Below, piece after piece: positions 33,673 through 42,054 of a stretch of 64,000 bases of DNA. The translations under genes were made by a program, and so were the position numbers. Below the pieces are notes generated by a model that worked only from the letters and a program-made list of their open reading frames with translations, was not told the origin of the DNA and searched no databases. The stretch is from Bradyrhizobium sp. AZCC 2262 (GTDB taxonomy: Bacteria; Pseudomonadota; Alphaproteobacteria; Rhizobiales; Xanthobacteraceae). Position 1 is the first letter of the stretch. The number at the start of each line of letters is the position of its first letter. Location: contig NZ_JAZHRT010000001.1 of the NCBI RefSeq assembly GCF_036924535.1, positions 5,518,001 through 5,582,000 of the forward strand, given 5' to 3'.

Positions 33673-34440
33673 TTACGGGTTCGCGAGCGGCAAGCTCCCC
33701 TTCCCGGCCAAAATCTCCTGCACCCTTTTATTGGGCACGCCTGACTCATCATTGAGCATCAGGGCGGGATGGATTTGCGTCGGCGCCCGCCCACCCTTGG
33801 TGGCGCGAACCAGGATGCGATTGGCCGGCCCCCGCGCGTCGCCGTGAACGGCGAGGACCTGCAAGCTCCCGAAACCGTGATCGAGCGCGGAAAACACCTC
33901 GGCGATCCCATCGGCGCGCCAGATCAGCGTCAGCGCGCCCCTCGATTTGAGAATGCGCCGCGCCGCGTGAACCCATTTCCAGAGCGTCGTTGCGGTCGCC
34001 ATATGCGCGATGCCGCGCGCCGTGTCCGGCGAGACGCGATGTCGCGCGGGATCGTTGAAGGGCGGATTCATCAGCACCGCATCGACACTGTCGGGAGCCA
34101 ATCCGGCCGCGGCAAAAGCTGCGGCATCGGCCTCCACATCGAGCACGATCACGTCAGCGGCAATCGCATTCGCATCCGCATTGGCGCGCGCAAGGCCCGC
34201 CAGCGCCGCATCGATCTCGACCAGGACCAGAGCGATGCCGGCCACGCGCCTGGCAACCGCCAGGCCCGCGACGCCTGCGCCGGCCCCAAGATCAGCCACG
34301 CGGTCACCCGAACGGGCCGCGGTCGCCGCCGCCAGCAACACCGCATCGTGACCGGCGCGATGTCCCGATTTCAGTTGCTTCAGACGCAATTGGCCGCCGA
34401 GAAACGCATCCTCGGTGAGTTCGAGGACGGGGTCAGTCAT
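33673..34440 (-). CDS. TrmN6-like tRNA/small-molecule adenine-N6 methyltransferase
   Basis: 255 residues. SAM motif I is VADLGAGAGVAGLAVARRV (about 47-65), and the catalytic N-P-P-F motif typical of amino-methyltransferases is in VLMNPPFNDPARHRVSPDTAR (about 124). The N-terminal FLGGQLRLKQLKSGHRAGHDAVLL is the mark of the TrmN6 (YfiC) branch that methylates adenosine-37 of tRNA-Val. The C-terminal GRAPTQIHPALMLND extension is family-like. The DUF2007 gene overlaps its 5' end by 8 bases. Confidence 0.85.
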   Translation of the reverse strand: MTDPVLELTEDAFLGGQLRLKQLKSGHRAGHDAVLLAAATAARSGDRVADLGAGAGVAGLAVARRVAGIALVLVEIDAALAGLARANADANAIAADVIVLDVEADAAAFAAAGLAPDSVDAVLMNPPFNDPARHRVSPDTARGIAHMATATTLWKWVHAARRILKSRGALTLIWRADGIAEVFSALDHGFGSLQVLAVHGDARGPANRILVRATKGGRAPTQIHPALMLNDESGVPNKRVQEILAGKGSLPLANP

Positions 34441-34660
34441 CGGGGCGCAATTCGTGGGCCAGGCCCGCCTCGGCCAGCAACTGGCGGGCCGCGCGATTGT
34501 CGTCTTCGTGAACCAGAATGCGGCGCGGCAGGATACCGAGCGATCCCTCGATGACGCTCATGTTCTGGTCCAGCACCAGATGATGGATATTGGCGCCGTC
34601 GAGCAGCGCGCCAACTGCGGAAACCAGCACGATATCGTTGGTCCTGACCAATTCCCGCAA
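34433..34660 (-). CDS. DUF2007 domain small protein
   Basis: 75 residues. The DUF2007 pattern is complete: a short beta-strand (NDIVLVSAVGALLDGANIHH), then LVLDQNMSVIEGSLGILPRR and a closing VHEDDNRAARQLLAEAG. These ferredoxin-fold proteins are thought to sense or signal, but the role is unknown. The start appears to be TTG 34660 with GGAGAG 9 bases upstream; there is no better ATG in frame. It overlaps the TrmN6-like gene by 8 bases and so is co-transcribed with it. Confidence 0.85.
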   Translation of the reverse strand: MRELVRTNDIVLVSAVGALLDGANIHHLVLDQNMSVIEGSLGILPRRILVHEDDNRAARQLLAEAGLAHELRPDD

Positions 34661-34793
34661 GCGATACTCTCCTTTTCACCGGGGTGCGGCAACGGCACCG
34701 GGCCTGTCAACCGTTACCTACCCTTGCCGCCTTACCCGGCACTTTCTATTGTAGAATAAGGATAGTGCGAATTGGCCAAAATTGGAGACCCGC

Positions 34794-35804
34794 GTGGCGG
34801 TTATTGTACCCTTCGAAAGTCCGTCGAACGCTTCGATAGATGCGCTGGTCGGGCTCGTCGCCGCCGACATGGAGCGGGTCAACGCCACAATCCTGTCGCG
34901 GACCGGGTCGGAAGTCACCATGATTCCGGAAGTCGCCAACCACCTGATCTCATCCGGTGGCAAACGTCTGCGCCCGATGCTGACGCTGGCGATGGCAAAC
35001 CTCACCGGCTATTCCGGCGACGGCCATATCAAGCTCGCCGCCTCCGTCGAGTTCATGCACACCGCAACGCTGTTGCATGACGACGTGGTCGACGAAAGCG
35101 AACTGCGCCGCGGCAAGCTGTCGGCGCGGATGCTGTGGGGCAATGAGGCGAGCGTGCTGGTCGGCGACTTCCTGCTCGGCCAGGCTTTTCGCATGATGGT
35201 CGAAGTCGGCTCGCTGCGCGCACTCGATATTCTCTCTTCCGCTGCCGCCACCATCGCCGAAGGCGAAGTGATGCAGCTTGCGGCGGCCAAGAACACCGCG
35301 ACCACCGAGGACGAGTACCTCGCCGTCATCAGGGGCAAGACGGCCGAACTGTTCGCCGCGGCTTGCGAAGTCGGACCCGTGATCGCCAACCGGCCAAAGG
35401 CCGAGCAGACCGCGTGCCGCTCGGTCGGCATGAATCTCGGCATTGCGTTCCAGCTCGTCGACGACGTGCTGGACTATGGCGGTAAAGCCGCAAAACTCGG
35501 CAAGAACATCGGCGACGATTTCCGCGAGGGAAAGATCACGCTGCCGGTGGTGCTGGCGTTCCGCCGCGGCAATGACAGCGAGCGCAAGTTCTGGGTCAAG
35601 GCGCTGGAGCGCGGCGAGATCGGCGACAGCGACCTCGATCATGCCATCGGGTTGATGACCAAGCACCGCGCACTGGAAGACACGATCAGCCGCGCCCAGC
35701 ATTACGGCGCAATGGCCGTCGACGCGCTGGCGCTGTTCCCGGCTTCGCCGATGAAGACCGCGCTCGAACAGGTCGTGGCGTTCTGTCTGGCGCGGTCGCA
35801 TTAA
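34794..35804 (+). CDS. ispB: Long-chain polyprenyl diphosphate synthase (octaprenyl type)
   Basis: 336 residues. The two aspartate-rich motifs are LLHDDVVDES (DDxxD, first) and FQLVDDVLDYGG (second), with GGKRLRPMLTLA before the first, as in chain-elongating prenyl synthases. It adds isopentenyl units to make the side chain of ubiquinone. I choose GTG 34794 because GGAG lies 6 bases upstream; a TTG at 34782 overlaps that site. A TAGAAT at 34752-34757 could be the -10. The divergent DUF2007 gene shares the promoter region. It is followed closely by a LysE gene. Confidence 0.92.
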   Translation: MAVIVPFESPSNASIDALVGLVAADMERVNATILSRTGSEVTMIPEVANHLISSGGKRLRPMLTLAMANLTGYSGDGHIKLAASVEFMHTATLLHDDVVDESELRRGKLSARMLWGNEASVLVGDFLLGQAFRMMVEVGSLRALDILSSAAATIAEGEVMQLAAAKNTATTEDEYLAVIRGKTAELFAAACEVGPVIANRPKAEQTACRSVGMNLGIAFQLVDDVLDYGGKAAKLGKNIGDDFREGKITLPVVLAFRRGNDSERKFWVKALERGEIGDSDLDHAIGLMTKHRALEDTISRAQHYGAMAVDALALFPASPMKTALEQVVAFCLARSH

Positions 35805-35808
35805 GCGG

Positions 35809-36435
35809 ATGAACGGAATCAATTTTCCGCTGTTTCTGTTGGCCGCGCTCATTGTTGCGGCCGTGCCCGGCCCCGGAATCTTTTACGTCGCGGCAAGGAC
35901 GCTGTCGGGCGGCAAGCGCGCCGGCATCGCGTCGACGTTCGGAACGGCACTCGGCGGACTCGTGCATGTGATCGCGGGCGCAGTTGGTGTCTCGGCGCTT
36001 ATCCTTGCGAGCGCCGAACTGTTCACCGCGCTCAAATTCGCAGGCGCGGTCTATCTGGTCTGGCTTGGCCTCAAGACGTTTCGCGAGGCACGCGATCTGC
36101 TGCCGCAGCAGGCCATCGCTGCCGGTACACAGCGGGTGTTTCGGGAAGGCGTGCTGGTCGAAGCCCTGAACCCGAAGACCGCGGCATTCTTTCTGGCCTT
36201 CATTCCGCAATTCATCGATCCGGCCGGCTACGTCGCTTTCCAGTTCATCATACTTGGCCTGATCTCGGTGGCGCTCAACACACTCGCCGATGTCGTCGTG
36301 GTGATGATGGCCGCTTCCGCGCGCGCCGGTCTCACGCGCAATCCGAATCTGCTTCAACGATTGCGACAGGGCTCGGGGCTGTTCATCGCCGGCCTCGGCA
36401 TTTCGCTGGCGCTGGCGCGGCGGCCGGCGAGCTAG
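35809..36435 (+). CDS. LysE family translocator (amino acid or small metabolite exporter)
   Basis: 208 residues with six membrane helices. FPLFLLAALIVAAVPGPGIFYVAARTLSGG is the LysE/RhtB signature (P-G-P after helix 1), followed by GIASTFGTALGGLVHVIAGAVG. The C-terminal half has AFFLAFIPQFIDP. RhtB-like carriers export amino acids or homoserine-like compounds. Four bases separate it from the prenyl synthase stop, so they are co-transcribed, though not obviously functionally linked. Its TAG stop shares the palindrome CTAG with the convergent ispE. Confidence 0.9.
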   Translation: MNGINFPLFLLAALIVAAVPGPGIFYVAARTLSGGKRAGIASTFGTALGGLVHVIAGAVGVSALILASAELFTALKFAGAVYLVWLGLKTFREARDLLPQQAIAAGTQRVFREGVLVEALNPKTAAFFLAFIPQFIDPAGYVAFQFIILGLISVALNTLADVVVVMMAASARAGLTRNPNLLQRLRQGSGLFIAGLGISLALARRPAS

Positions 36436-37316
36436 CTCAGCGTTCCCGCATGCACCCACCATCCGGGGTGATCGCGCCGGAGTTTTTCGGCCGCGCGGCC
36501 GGCTTCGGCGGTGTTCTCGTAGATCGCAAAGCAGGTGGCGCCCGATCCGGACATCCGCGCCAGCCAGGCGCCGTTGGTCGCGTTGAGCGCCGAGATGACC
36601 TTGCCGATCACGGGCTGGACACGCATGGCGGGCGCTTCGAGGTCGTTGGAACTGGCGGCGAGCGCTTCAACCCAGTCTTCGAGCGATGCACCCTCGTCGG
36701 GCCAGCGGTCCTGCAGCAGCACATCGGTGGCGCCGACCAGCAATTCGCCGTTGCGCAGGCCCAGCGCGGCAAAGACGTCTTTGGTCGCGACGGGAACGCC
36801 GGGATTGACCATCACGCAGGGCATTTTCGGCAGGCTGAGCGGCTGCAGCGTTTCGCCGACGCCGGTCATGACGCAGCCGCGCGAGTTGACGCAGACCGGC
36901 ACGTCGGCGCCGGTCAGTTGCGCGACCTCGATGATGCGGGGATCGTCGAGCGCGAGCCCGTTCAACTGCGAAAGCAGCCGCAGGGCGGCAGCGGCATCGG
37001 CCGAGCCGCCGCCGACGCCGGCCGCGACCGGCAATACCTTGTCGAGCGAGAAACTGCCGGCCTTCATTCCGGGTACGCGCTCGGCTAACAGACGCGCGGC
37101 CTTGAGCACCAGATTATCCGACGTCTCGCCGCATGCCTGCGCCAGCGGTCCTGACATCTTCAAATTCAGATCCGAACCCGGCGACAGCGTCAGCCGGTCG
37201 GCGCAATCGGCGAACGCCACCACGCTGTCGAGATCGTGATAGCCGTCCGCACGGCGGCCATTCACCCGCAAGGTCAGGTTGACCTTGGCGCGTCCCTCGT
37301 CACTCAATGCCGGCAT
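36432..37316 (-). CDS. ispE: 4-diphosphocytidyl-2-C-methyl-D-erythritol kinase
   Basis: 294 residues of the GHMP kinase superfamily. The glycine-rich ATP loop is LPVAAGVGGGSADAAAALRLL (about 92-112), preceded by AKVNLTLRVNGRRADGYHDLDSVV with the conserved Lys and His, and the third motif is ARMSGSGATCFAIY. IspE phosphorylates CDP-methylerythritol in the non-mevalonate isoprenoid pathway and so supplies the prenyl synthase next door. Its stop and the LysE stop overlap in CTAG at 36432-36435. 27 bases after the TPR gene stop, same strand. Confidence 0.95.
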   Translation of the reverse strand: MPALSDEGRAKVNLTLRVNGRRADGYHDLDSVVAFADCADRLTLSPGSDLNLKMSGPLAQACGETSDNLVLKAARLLAERVPGMKAGSFSLDKVLPVAAGVGGGSADAAAALRLLSQLNGLALDDPRIIEVAQLTGADVPVCVNSRGCVMTGVGETLQPLSLPKMPCVMVNPGVPVATKDVFAALGLRNGELLVGATDVLLQDRWPDEGASLEDWVEALAASSNDLEAPAMRVQPVIGKVISALNATNGAWLARMSGSGATCFAIYENTAEAGRAAEKLRRDHPGWWVHAGTLS

Positions 37317-37343
37317 TACCGAACAGCCCCCAAAGTCCTGCCG

Positions 37344-39125
37344 TCAACCGCCCTTGCCGTCTTCCTTCTTCTTGTCGGCGGAAGCCGCAGAAGAGGTGTC
37401 TTCGGGCAGACCATTGGCAATCTTGGCTTCGATCTTCGGCAATTCTTCCGCCTCGGGCTTGAGGTCGCGGGCATGGGCCCACTGGAATTTGGCTTCCAGC
37501 GCCCGCCCGACCCGCCAATAGGCGTCGCCGAGATGGTCGTTGATGGTCGGATCCTCGGGCTTGAGATCGATCGCGCGTTCGAGATTCTTCACCGCATCCT
37601 CAAAATTGCCGATCCGGTAAAACGCCCAGCCCAGCGAATCCACGATGTAGCCGTCGTCGGGGCGCTGATCGACGGCGCGCCGGATCATCTTCATGCCTTC
37701 GTCGAGATTGATACCCTGGTCGATCCAGGAATAGCCGAGATAATTCAGGACATGCGGTTGCTCGGGCTGCAGCTCCAGCGCCTTGCGCATGTCGGCCTCG
37801 GCCTTGCTCCACTGCTTGGAACGTTCCTCGCAAATGCCGCGATAATAGTAGGTGACCCAGGTATTCTTGTCCGTCAGCCCGGGCGTCGCGTCGATCGCCT
37901 GCGTATAGGTCGTGGCGCAATCGCCGAACTTCTTGCGGCCGCGCTCGATGTTGCCGAGCGCCATGATGGCTTCGATATCTTTCGGCGCTTCCGCGGTGAC
38001 GCCCTTCAGGATCTTGATCGCCTCGTCGCTGCGGTCGGCGGCGTCGAGATTGGTGGCAAGCTGGATCTGCGCGTTGCGCTTGAGCGGCGAACTCGCCGGC
38101 ATGCGCTCGTAGACCTTGATCGCCATCTGGGGCTTCTTCACGGACTCATAGAGATCGGCAAGCGACAGCAGCGCCAGCGGATGATTGGGCTGCAAATAGA
38201 GCGCGAGTTGCAGATAGACCAGCGCCAGATCCTCGCCACCGCGGCGGGTCAGGGTAGCGCCGATGCCGTACAGCGCCTCGGCCGCGCCGGCTTGCGCCGA
38301 ATCGACCAGCGGCGGCAGCTTCTTGCCGGCCTTGGTCTCGCGCAGCCCTTCCTGCACCAGCGGGTGCCGCGGCAGCTTCTTGTCGAACGCCTCGTAAATG
38401 CCGGCTGCCGCCGCGCCGTCCTTGTTGCGCGACAACCAGCGCGCATAGGCATCCGACACGCGCAGCATCGAATCGTCGAGCTTGTAGGCGCGCTCGAACC
38501 GCGTGCCGGCGTCCTTGTCCTTGCCCGATATTTCCAAGATCATGCCGGTGTGGAGATCCTTGAAGATCGGATACCATTCAGGGCCGGTCAGCTTGTCGAT
38601 ACTGGCAACCGCCGCCTTGGCATCGCCCGCGCCGTAGCTCGCCCAGCCCGACAGCAGCGTCGCCACCAGGTCGGTGATCGGCCCGCGGATCGACTGGTTG
38701 ATGTTGAGTTGCGCGGCCGGATATTTCTTCTGCTTGAGGTCGCGGACGCCAACTACCAGCCGCGCGACGCGGTTCGCCTTGTCCATCGTCAGGATGCGAT
38801 CGGCAAGCTTGACGGCCTCATCGATGTCGCCGTCGGCCAGCGAGGAGATGAAGGCGCGGTCCAGCAGCTCGTTGTTCTTCGGATCGGTGCGCAGCGCGGA
38901 GCGATAGAACGCTGCCGCGGAAGCCGCGTCGCGCTCGACGCTGGCGTGGCGGGCGGCCAAATAGCTGCCGGACGTCGTCAGCGATTTCAGATCGGCCTTG
39001 CTGGGGAATTGCGCGCCATTATCGCCCGTGTGTTCGGGCGTCTGGGCCAAAACCGCAGCCGGCGCGGCCAGTGCGGCGAGAGTAATTGCAGCGATCGTCC
39101 AACGGTTCATACGAGTGGAAAGCAT
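37344..39125 (-). CDS. Secreted tetratricopeptide-repeat protein
   Basis: 593 residues from ATG 39125; ATG 39110 is also possible. Signal peptide MNRWTIAAITLAALAAPAAV-LAQ. The body is a superhelix of TPR units (for example VTYYYRGICEERSKQWSKAE, then HVLNYLGYSWIDQGINLDEG, and the last SLGWAFYRIGNFEDAVKNLE and DPTINDHLGDAYWRVGRALE), the latter close to the BamD-independent periplasmic TPR proteins found in Rhizobiales. The C-terminus is a short acidic/basic tail. Protein-protein scaffold in the periplasm; partner unknown. Upstream codons to 39215 lack a signal peptide. Confidence 0.87.
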   Translation of the reverse strand: MLSTRMNRWTIAAITLAALAAPAAVLAQTPEHTGDNGAQFPSKADLKSLTTSGSYLAARHASVERDAASAAAFYRSALRTDPKNNELLDRAFISSLADGDIDEAVKLADRILTMDKANRVARLVVGVRDLKQKKYPAAQLNINQSIRGPITDLVATLLSGWASYGAGDAKAAVASIDKLTGPEWYPIFKDLHTGMILEISGKDKDAGTRFERAYKLDDSMLRVSDAYARWLSRNKDGAAAAGIYEAFDKKLPRHPLVQEGLRETKAGKKLPPLVDSAQAGAAEALYGIGATLTRRGGEDLALVYLQLALYLQPNHPLALLSLADLYESVKKPQMAIKVYERMPASSPLKRNAQIQLATNLDAADRSDEAIKILKGVTAEAPKDIEAIMALGNIERGRKKFGDCATTYTQAIDATPGLTDKNTWVTYYYRGICEERSKQWSKAEADMRKALELQPEQPHVLNYLGYSWIDQGINLDEGMKMIRRAVDQRPDDGYIVDSLGWAFYRIGNFEDAVKNLERAIDLKPEDPTINDHLGDAYWRVGRALEAKFQWAHARDLKPEAEELPKIEAKIANGLPEDTSSAASADKKKEDGKGG

Positions 39126-39390
39126 CACGGTTCGCCTAGCTCCAGGATGTATGGCAGGATCGTTACGACCGGTCTCGAATGCAAACCCAAACGGCAGCAT
39201 CTCGGCCAGCGACAATGCCGCTTTTGGCCCTCAACCGCAAGGATAGGGGTTGGCGAATCGATTGGCAGATTAAGCCCTTAGGGCCTCGATTTAGCCAGCC
39301 CATCCGGGAAACGCTTTTACTATGGCGGTATCGTGACCGGAGGCGGTATCACCCTCCTCCAGCTCACGCAATCGTGGTCGATACGGCTCT

Positions 39391-41049
39391 CTACATACCC
39401 TGATAGTTGGGCCCGCCGCCGCCCTCGGGCGGAACCCAGGTGATGTTGCCGTTCGGGTCCTTCACGTCGCAGGTCTTGCAGTGGACGCAGTTCTGGGCGT
39501 TGATCTGGAAGCGCGGACCCGAGCTTTCCTCGACCCATTCATACACGCCGGCCGGGCAATAGCGGTTCGACGGACCGGCATAGACATCGTGCTCGGATGT
39601 CTTCTGCAGGTTCATGTCGGCGACCTTGAGATGAACCGGCTGGTCCTCTTCATGGTTGGTATTGGAGAGGAACACCGAGGACAGCTTGTCGAAACTCAGC
39701 TTGCCATCCGGTTTCGGGTAAGCGATCGGGGTGTGCGTCTTCGCCGCATCCAGCGTCTTGCGGTCGGGCTTGGCGTGCGACTGGGTTCCGAACAGCGAGA
39801 AGCCCAGCGTATTGCACCACATGTCGAAGCCGCCGAGCGCCACGCCGATGATGGTGCCGAACTTCGACCACAGCGGCTTGACGTTGCGAACCCGGTGCAG
39901 GTCTCGGCCGACGGCGGAATCCCGCCAGGCGTTCTCATATTCGACCAATTCGTCGTTGGCGCGGCCGGCGCCGAGCGCGGCGGCGACATGTTCGGCGGCG
40001 AGCATGCCGCTGTCCATCGCGTTGTGCACGCCCTTGATGCGCGGCACGTTGACGAAGCCGGCGGCGCAGCCGATCAGCGCGCCGCCCGGGAAACTCAGCC
40101 GCGGCACCGACTGATAGCCGCCCTCGGTGATCGCGCGCGCGCCATAGGAAATCCGCTTGCCGCCTTCGAACACGGTACGAATCGAGGGATGGGTCTTGAA
40201 GCGCTGGAATTCGTCGAACGGCGACAGATACGGATCGTCGTAATTGAGATGCACGACAAAACCGACCGCCACCTTGTTCTCGTCGTAATGGTAGAGGAAC
40301 GAGCCTCCGCCGGTCGAATTGTTGAGCGGCCAGCCGAACGAATGCTGGATCAGTCCCTTCTGGTGTTTTGCGGGATCGATCTCCCAGACTTCCTTCAACC
40401 CGATGCCGAATTTCGGCGGCTCGCTGTTGGCGTCGAGCGAGAATTTCGCGATCAGCTGCTTGCTGAGGCTGCCGCGCGCGCCTTCGGCGAACAGCGTGTA
40501 TTTGCCAAGCAGCTCCATGCCGCGCGTAAAAGAATCCTTGAGGCTGCCATCCCTGGCGATGCCCATGTCGCCGGTCGCGATCCCCCGCACCGCGCCGTTG
40601 TCGTCGTACAGCACTTCGGCCGCGGCAAAACCTGGATAGATTTCGACGCCGAGCGCCTCCGCCTTCGGCCCCAGCCAGCGGCAGACATCGCCGAGCGAGC
40701 CGATATAGCAGTGATGGTTGTTCATCAGCGGCGGCATGGCGAAGCCCGGCAGCCGAATCGCACTGGTTGCGGTGGTCCAGTAGAAGCGGTCGTCCTTGAC
40801 CTCTGTCTTCAGCGGACAATCGGCATCCTCGCGCCAATCAGGAATCAGCTTGTCGAGGGAGACCGGATCGATCACGGCGCCCGACAGGATATGCGCGCCG
40901 ACCTCGGAACCCTTCTCCACCACGACGATGCTGAGATCGGCATTGAGCTGCTTCAGCCGGATCGCCGCGGCGAGGCCCGACGGCCCGGCGCCGACGATCA
41001 CGACGTCGAATTCCATGGATTCGCGAGGAGGAAGTTCTTCTGCACTCAT
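39391..41049 (-). CDS. etfD: Electron-transfer flavoprotein-ubiquinone oxidoreductase
   Basis: 552 residues. FAD-binding GxGxxG is at the N-terminus (VVIVGAGPSGLAAAIRLKQL), the ETF-QO middle has FGWPLNNSTGGGSFLYHYDE, and the C-terminal ferredoxin-like segment CPAGVYEW ... INAQNCVHCKTCDVKDPNGNI provides the four Cys of the 4Fe-4S cluster. It passes electrons from acyl-CoA dehydrogenases, through ETF, to ubiquinone at the inner membrane. Full length. Alone on its strand here, with a divergent glycosylase gene. Confidence 0.96.
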   Translation of the reverse strand: MSAEELPPRESMEFDVVIVGAGPSGLAAAIRLKQLNADLSIVVVEKGSEVGAHILSGAVIDPVSLDKLIPDWREDADCPLKTEVKDDRFYWTTATSAIRLPGFAMPPLMNNHHCYIGSLGDVCRWLGPKAEALGVEIYPGFAAAEVLYDDNGAVRGIATGDMGIARDGSLKDSFTRGMELLGKYTLFAEGARGSLSKQLIAKFSLDANSEPPKFGIGLKEVWEIDPAKHQKGLIQHSFGWPLNNSTGGGSFLYHYDENKVAVGFVVHLNYDDPYLSPFDEFQRFKTHPSIRTVFEGGKRISYGARAITEGGYQSVPRLSFPGGALIGCAAGFVNVPRIKGVHNAMDSGMLAAEHVAAALGAGRANDELVEYENAWRDSAVGRDLHRVRNVKPLWSKFGTIIGVALGGFDMWCNTLGFSLFGTQSHAKPDRKTLDAAKTHTPIAYPKPDGKLSFDKLSSVFLSNTNHEEDQPVHLKVADMNLQKTSEHDVYAGPSNRYCPAGVYEWVEESSGPRFQINAQNCVHCKTCDVKDPNGNITWVPPEGGGGPNYQGM

Positions 41050-41120
41050 GATCTGATCTCAGCCCAATTGAGAACGGCTCTAAAGGCTCGTTGTTTCCGA
41101 TTTTTGCGGGGAGGACAACC

Positions 41121-42011
41121 ATGGAAATGGCAATGCGAGGCGTTTCACGCCGGCGCGATCCATATTACATTGGCATAATGGATTTGATCCCCGAACCCGC
41201 GCCTAATGTCAGGCAATTGCTGGCCTTTTATCTGGAGGCCGGGGTCGATTGCGCGTTGACGGAGGAGCCGGTCGATCGGCTGAGCGAGCCCGACGCCCCT
41301 GCCGCCCCCGTCACGGTCCGCGAGACTGCGCCACCCCAACAGTTGCGGGAAACGCCCGCCGCGACGCCGGCAGTTCCGCGCAGCGAAACAGCGCCCCCAC
41401 CGGAAGCGGCCATCGCGATCGCGCGCGAGGCGGCGCGAACGGCGCCGACGCTGGAAGTGCTGCGTGCGCTCCTGGAAAATTTCGAGGGCTGTGCGCTGAA
41501 AAACACCGCGACGCGGCTGGTGTTTGCCGACGGCAATCCGCAAGCCCGCATCATGTTCGTCGGCGAAGCGCCCGGGCGCGACGAGGACATCGAGGGCCTG
41601 CCCTTTGTCGGACGTTCCGGCAAACTGCTCGACCGGATGATCGCGGCGATCGGGCTCGACCGCAGCAAGGCCTACATCGCCAATGTCATTCCCTGGCGGC
41701 CTCCCGGCAACCGCACGCCAACGCCGCAGGAGACGCAAATCTGTCTGCCGTTCATCCAGCGGCAGATCGAACTCGTGAACCCGGATGTGCTGGTGACGCT
41801 CGGCAATCCCTCGACGCAAACGCTGCTGTCGACCCGCGAGGGCATCATGAGAACGCGCGGAAAATGGTTCGACTACGACACCGGCACCCGCACCATCCGC
41901 GCCATGGCGACGTTCCACCCGGCGTATCTGCTGCGGTCGCCGTCCTACAAGCGGATGTCGTGGCAGGATCTGCGCGCGATTGCGAAGGCGCTGGAGCAGA
42001 CACCTTCGTAG
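41121..42011 (+). CDS. Family-4-like uracil-DNA glycosylase with two cluster Cys positions replaced
   Basis: 296 residues from ATG 41121 (GGGGAGGA 5-12 bases upstream); ATG 41178 (MDLIPEPAPN) is the main alternative. The core has motif A GEAPGRDEDIEGLPFVGRSG (148-167) and motif B FHPAYLLRSP, the type 4 marks. The usual C-x2-C-x-L start reads F121-E-G-C124-A-L, and the NVIPWRPPGNR block has W192 where a Cys is common; C124 and C208 remain. The first 110 residues are a Pro/Ala/Thr-rich linker. It removes uracil from DNA. Whether it still binds a 4Fe-4S cluster is open. Confidence 0.85.
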   Translation: MEMAMRGVSRRRDPYYIGIMDLIPEPAPNVRQLLAFYLEAGVDCALTEEPVDRLSEPDAPAAPVTVRETAPPQQLRETPAATPAVPRSETAPPPEAAIAIAREAARTAPTLEVLRALLENFEGCALKNTATRLVFADGNPQARIMFVGEAPGRDEDIEGLPFVGRSGKLLDRMIAAIGLDRSKAYIANVIPWRPPGNRTPTPQETQICLPFIQRQIELVNPDVLVTLGNPSTQTLLSTREGIMRTRGKWFDYDTGTRTIRAMATFHPAYLLRSPSYKRMSWQDLRAIAKALEQTPS

Positions 42012-42054
42012 GGTGAACCAAGGCGCACTTTGGAACCACCAGCGGAGCGAGAGA

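Noticed and set aside
37236..39281. A 681-codon open frame on the plus strand opposite the TPR gene
   Set aside because: It is the antisense of a well-supported TPR gene with a signal peptide. Long antisense frames are common in high-GC DNA, and the translation is rich in Arg, Gly and His without any known motif.
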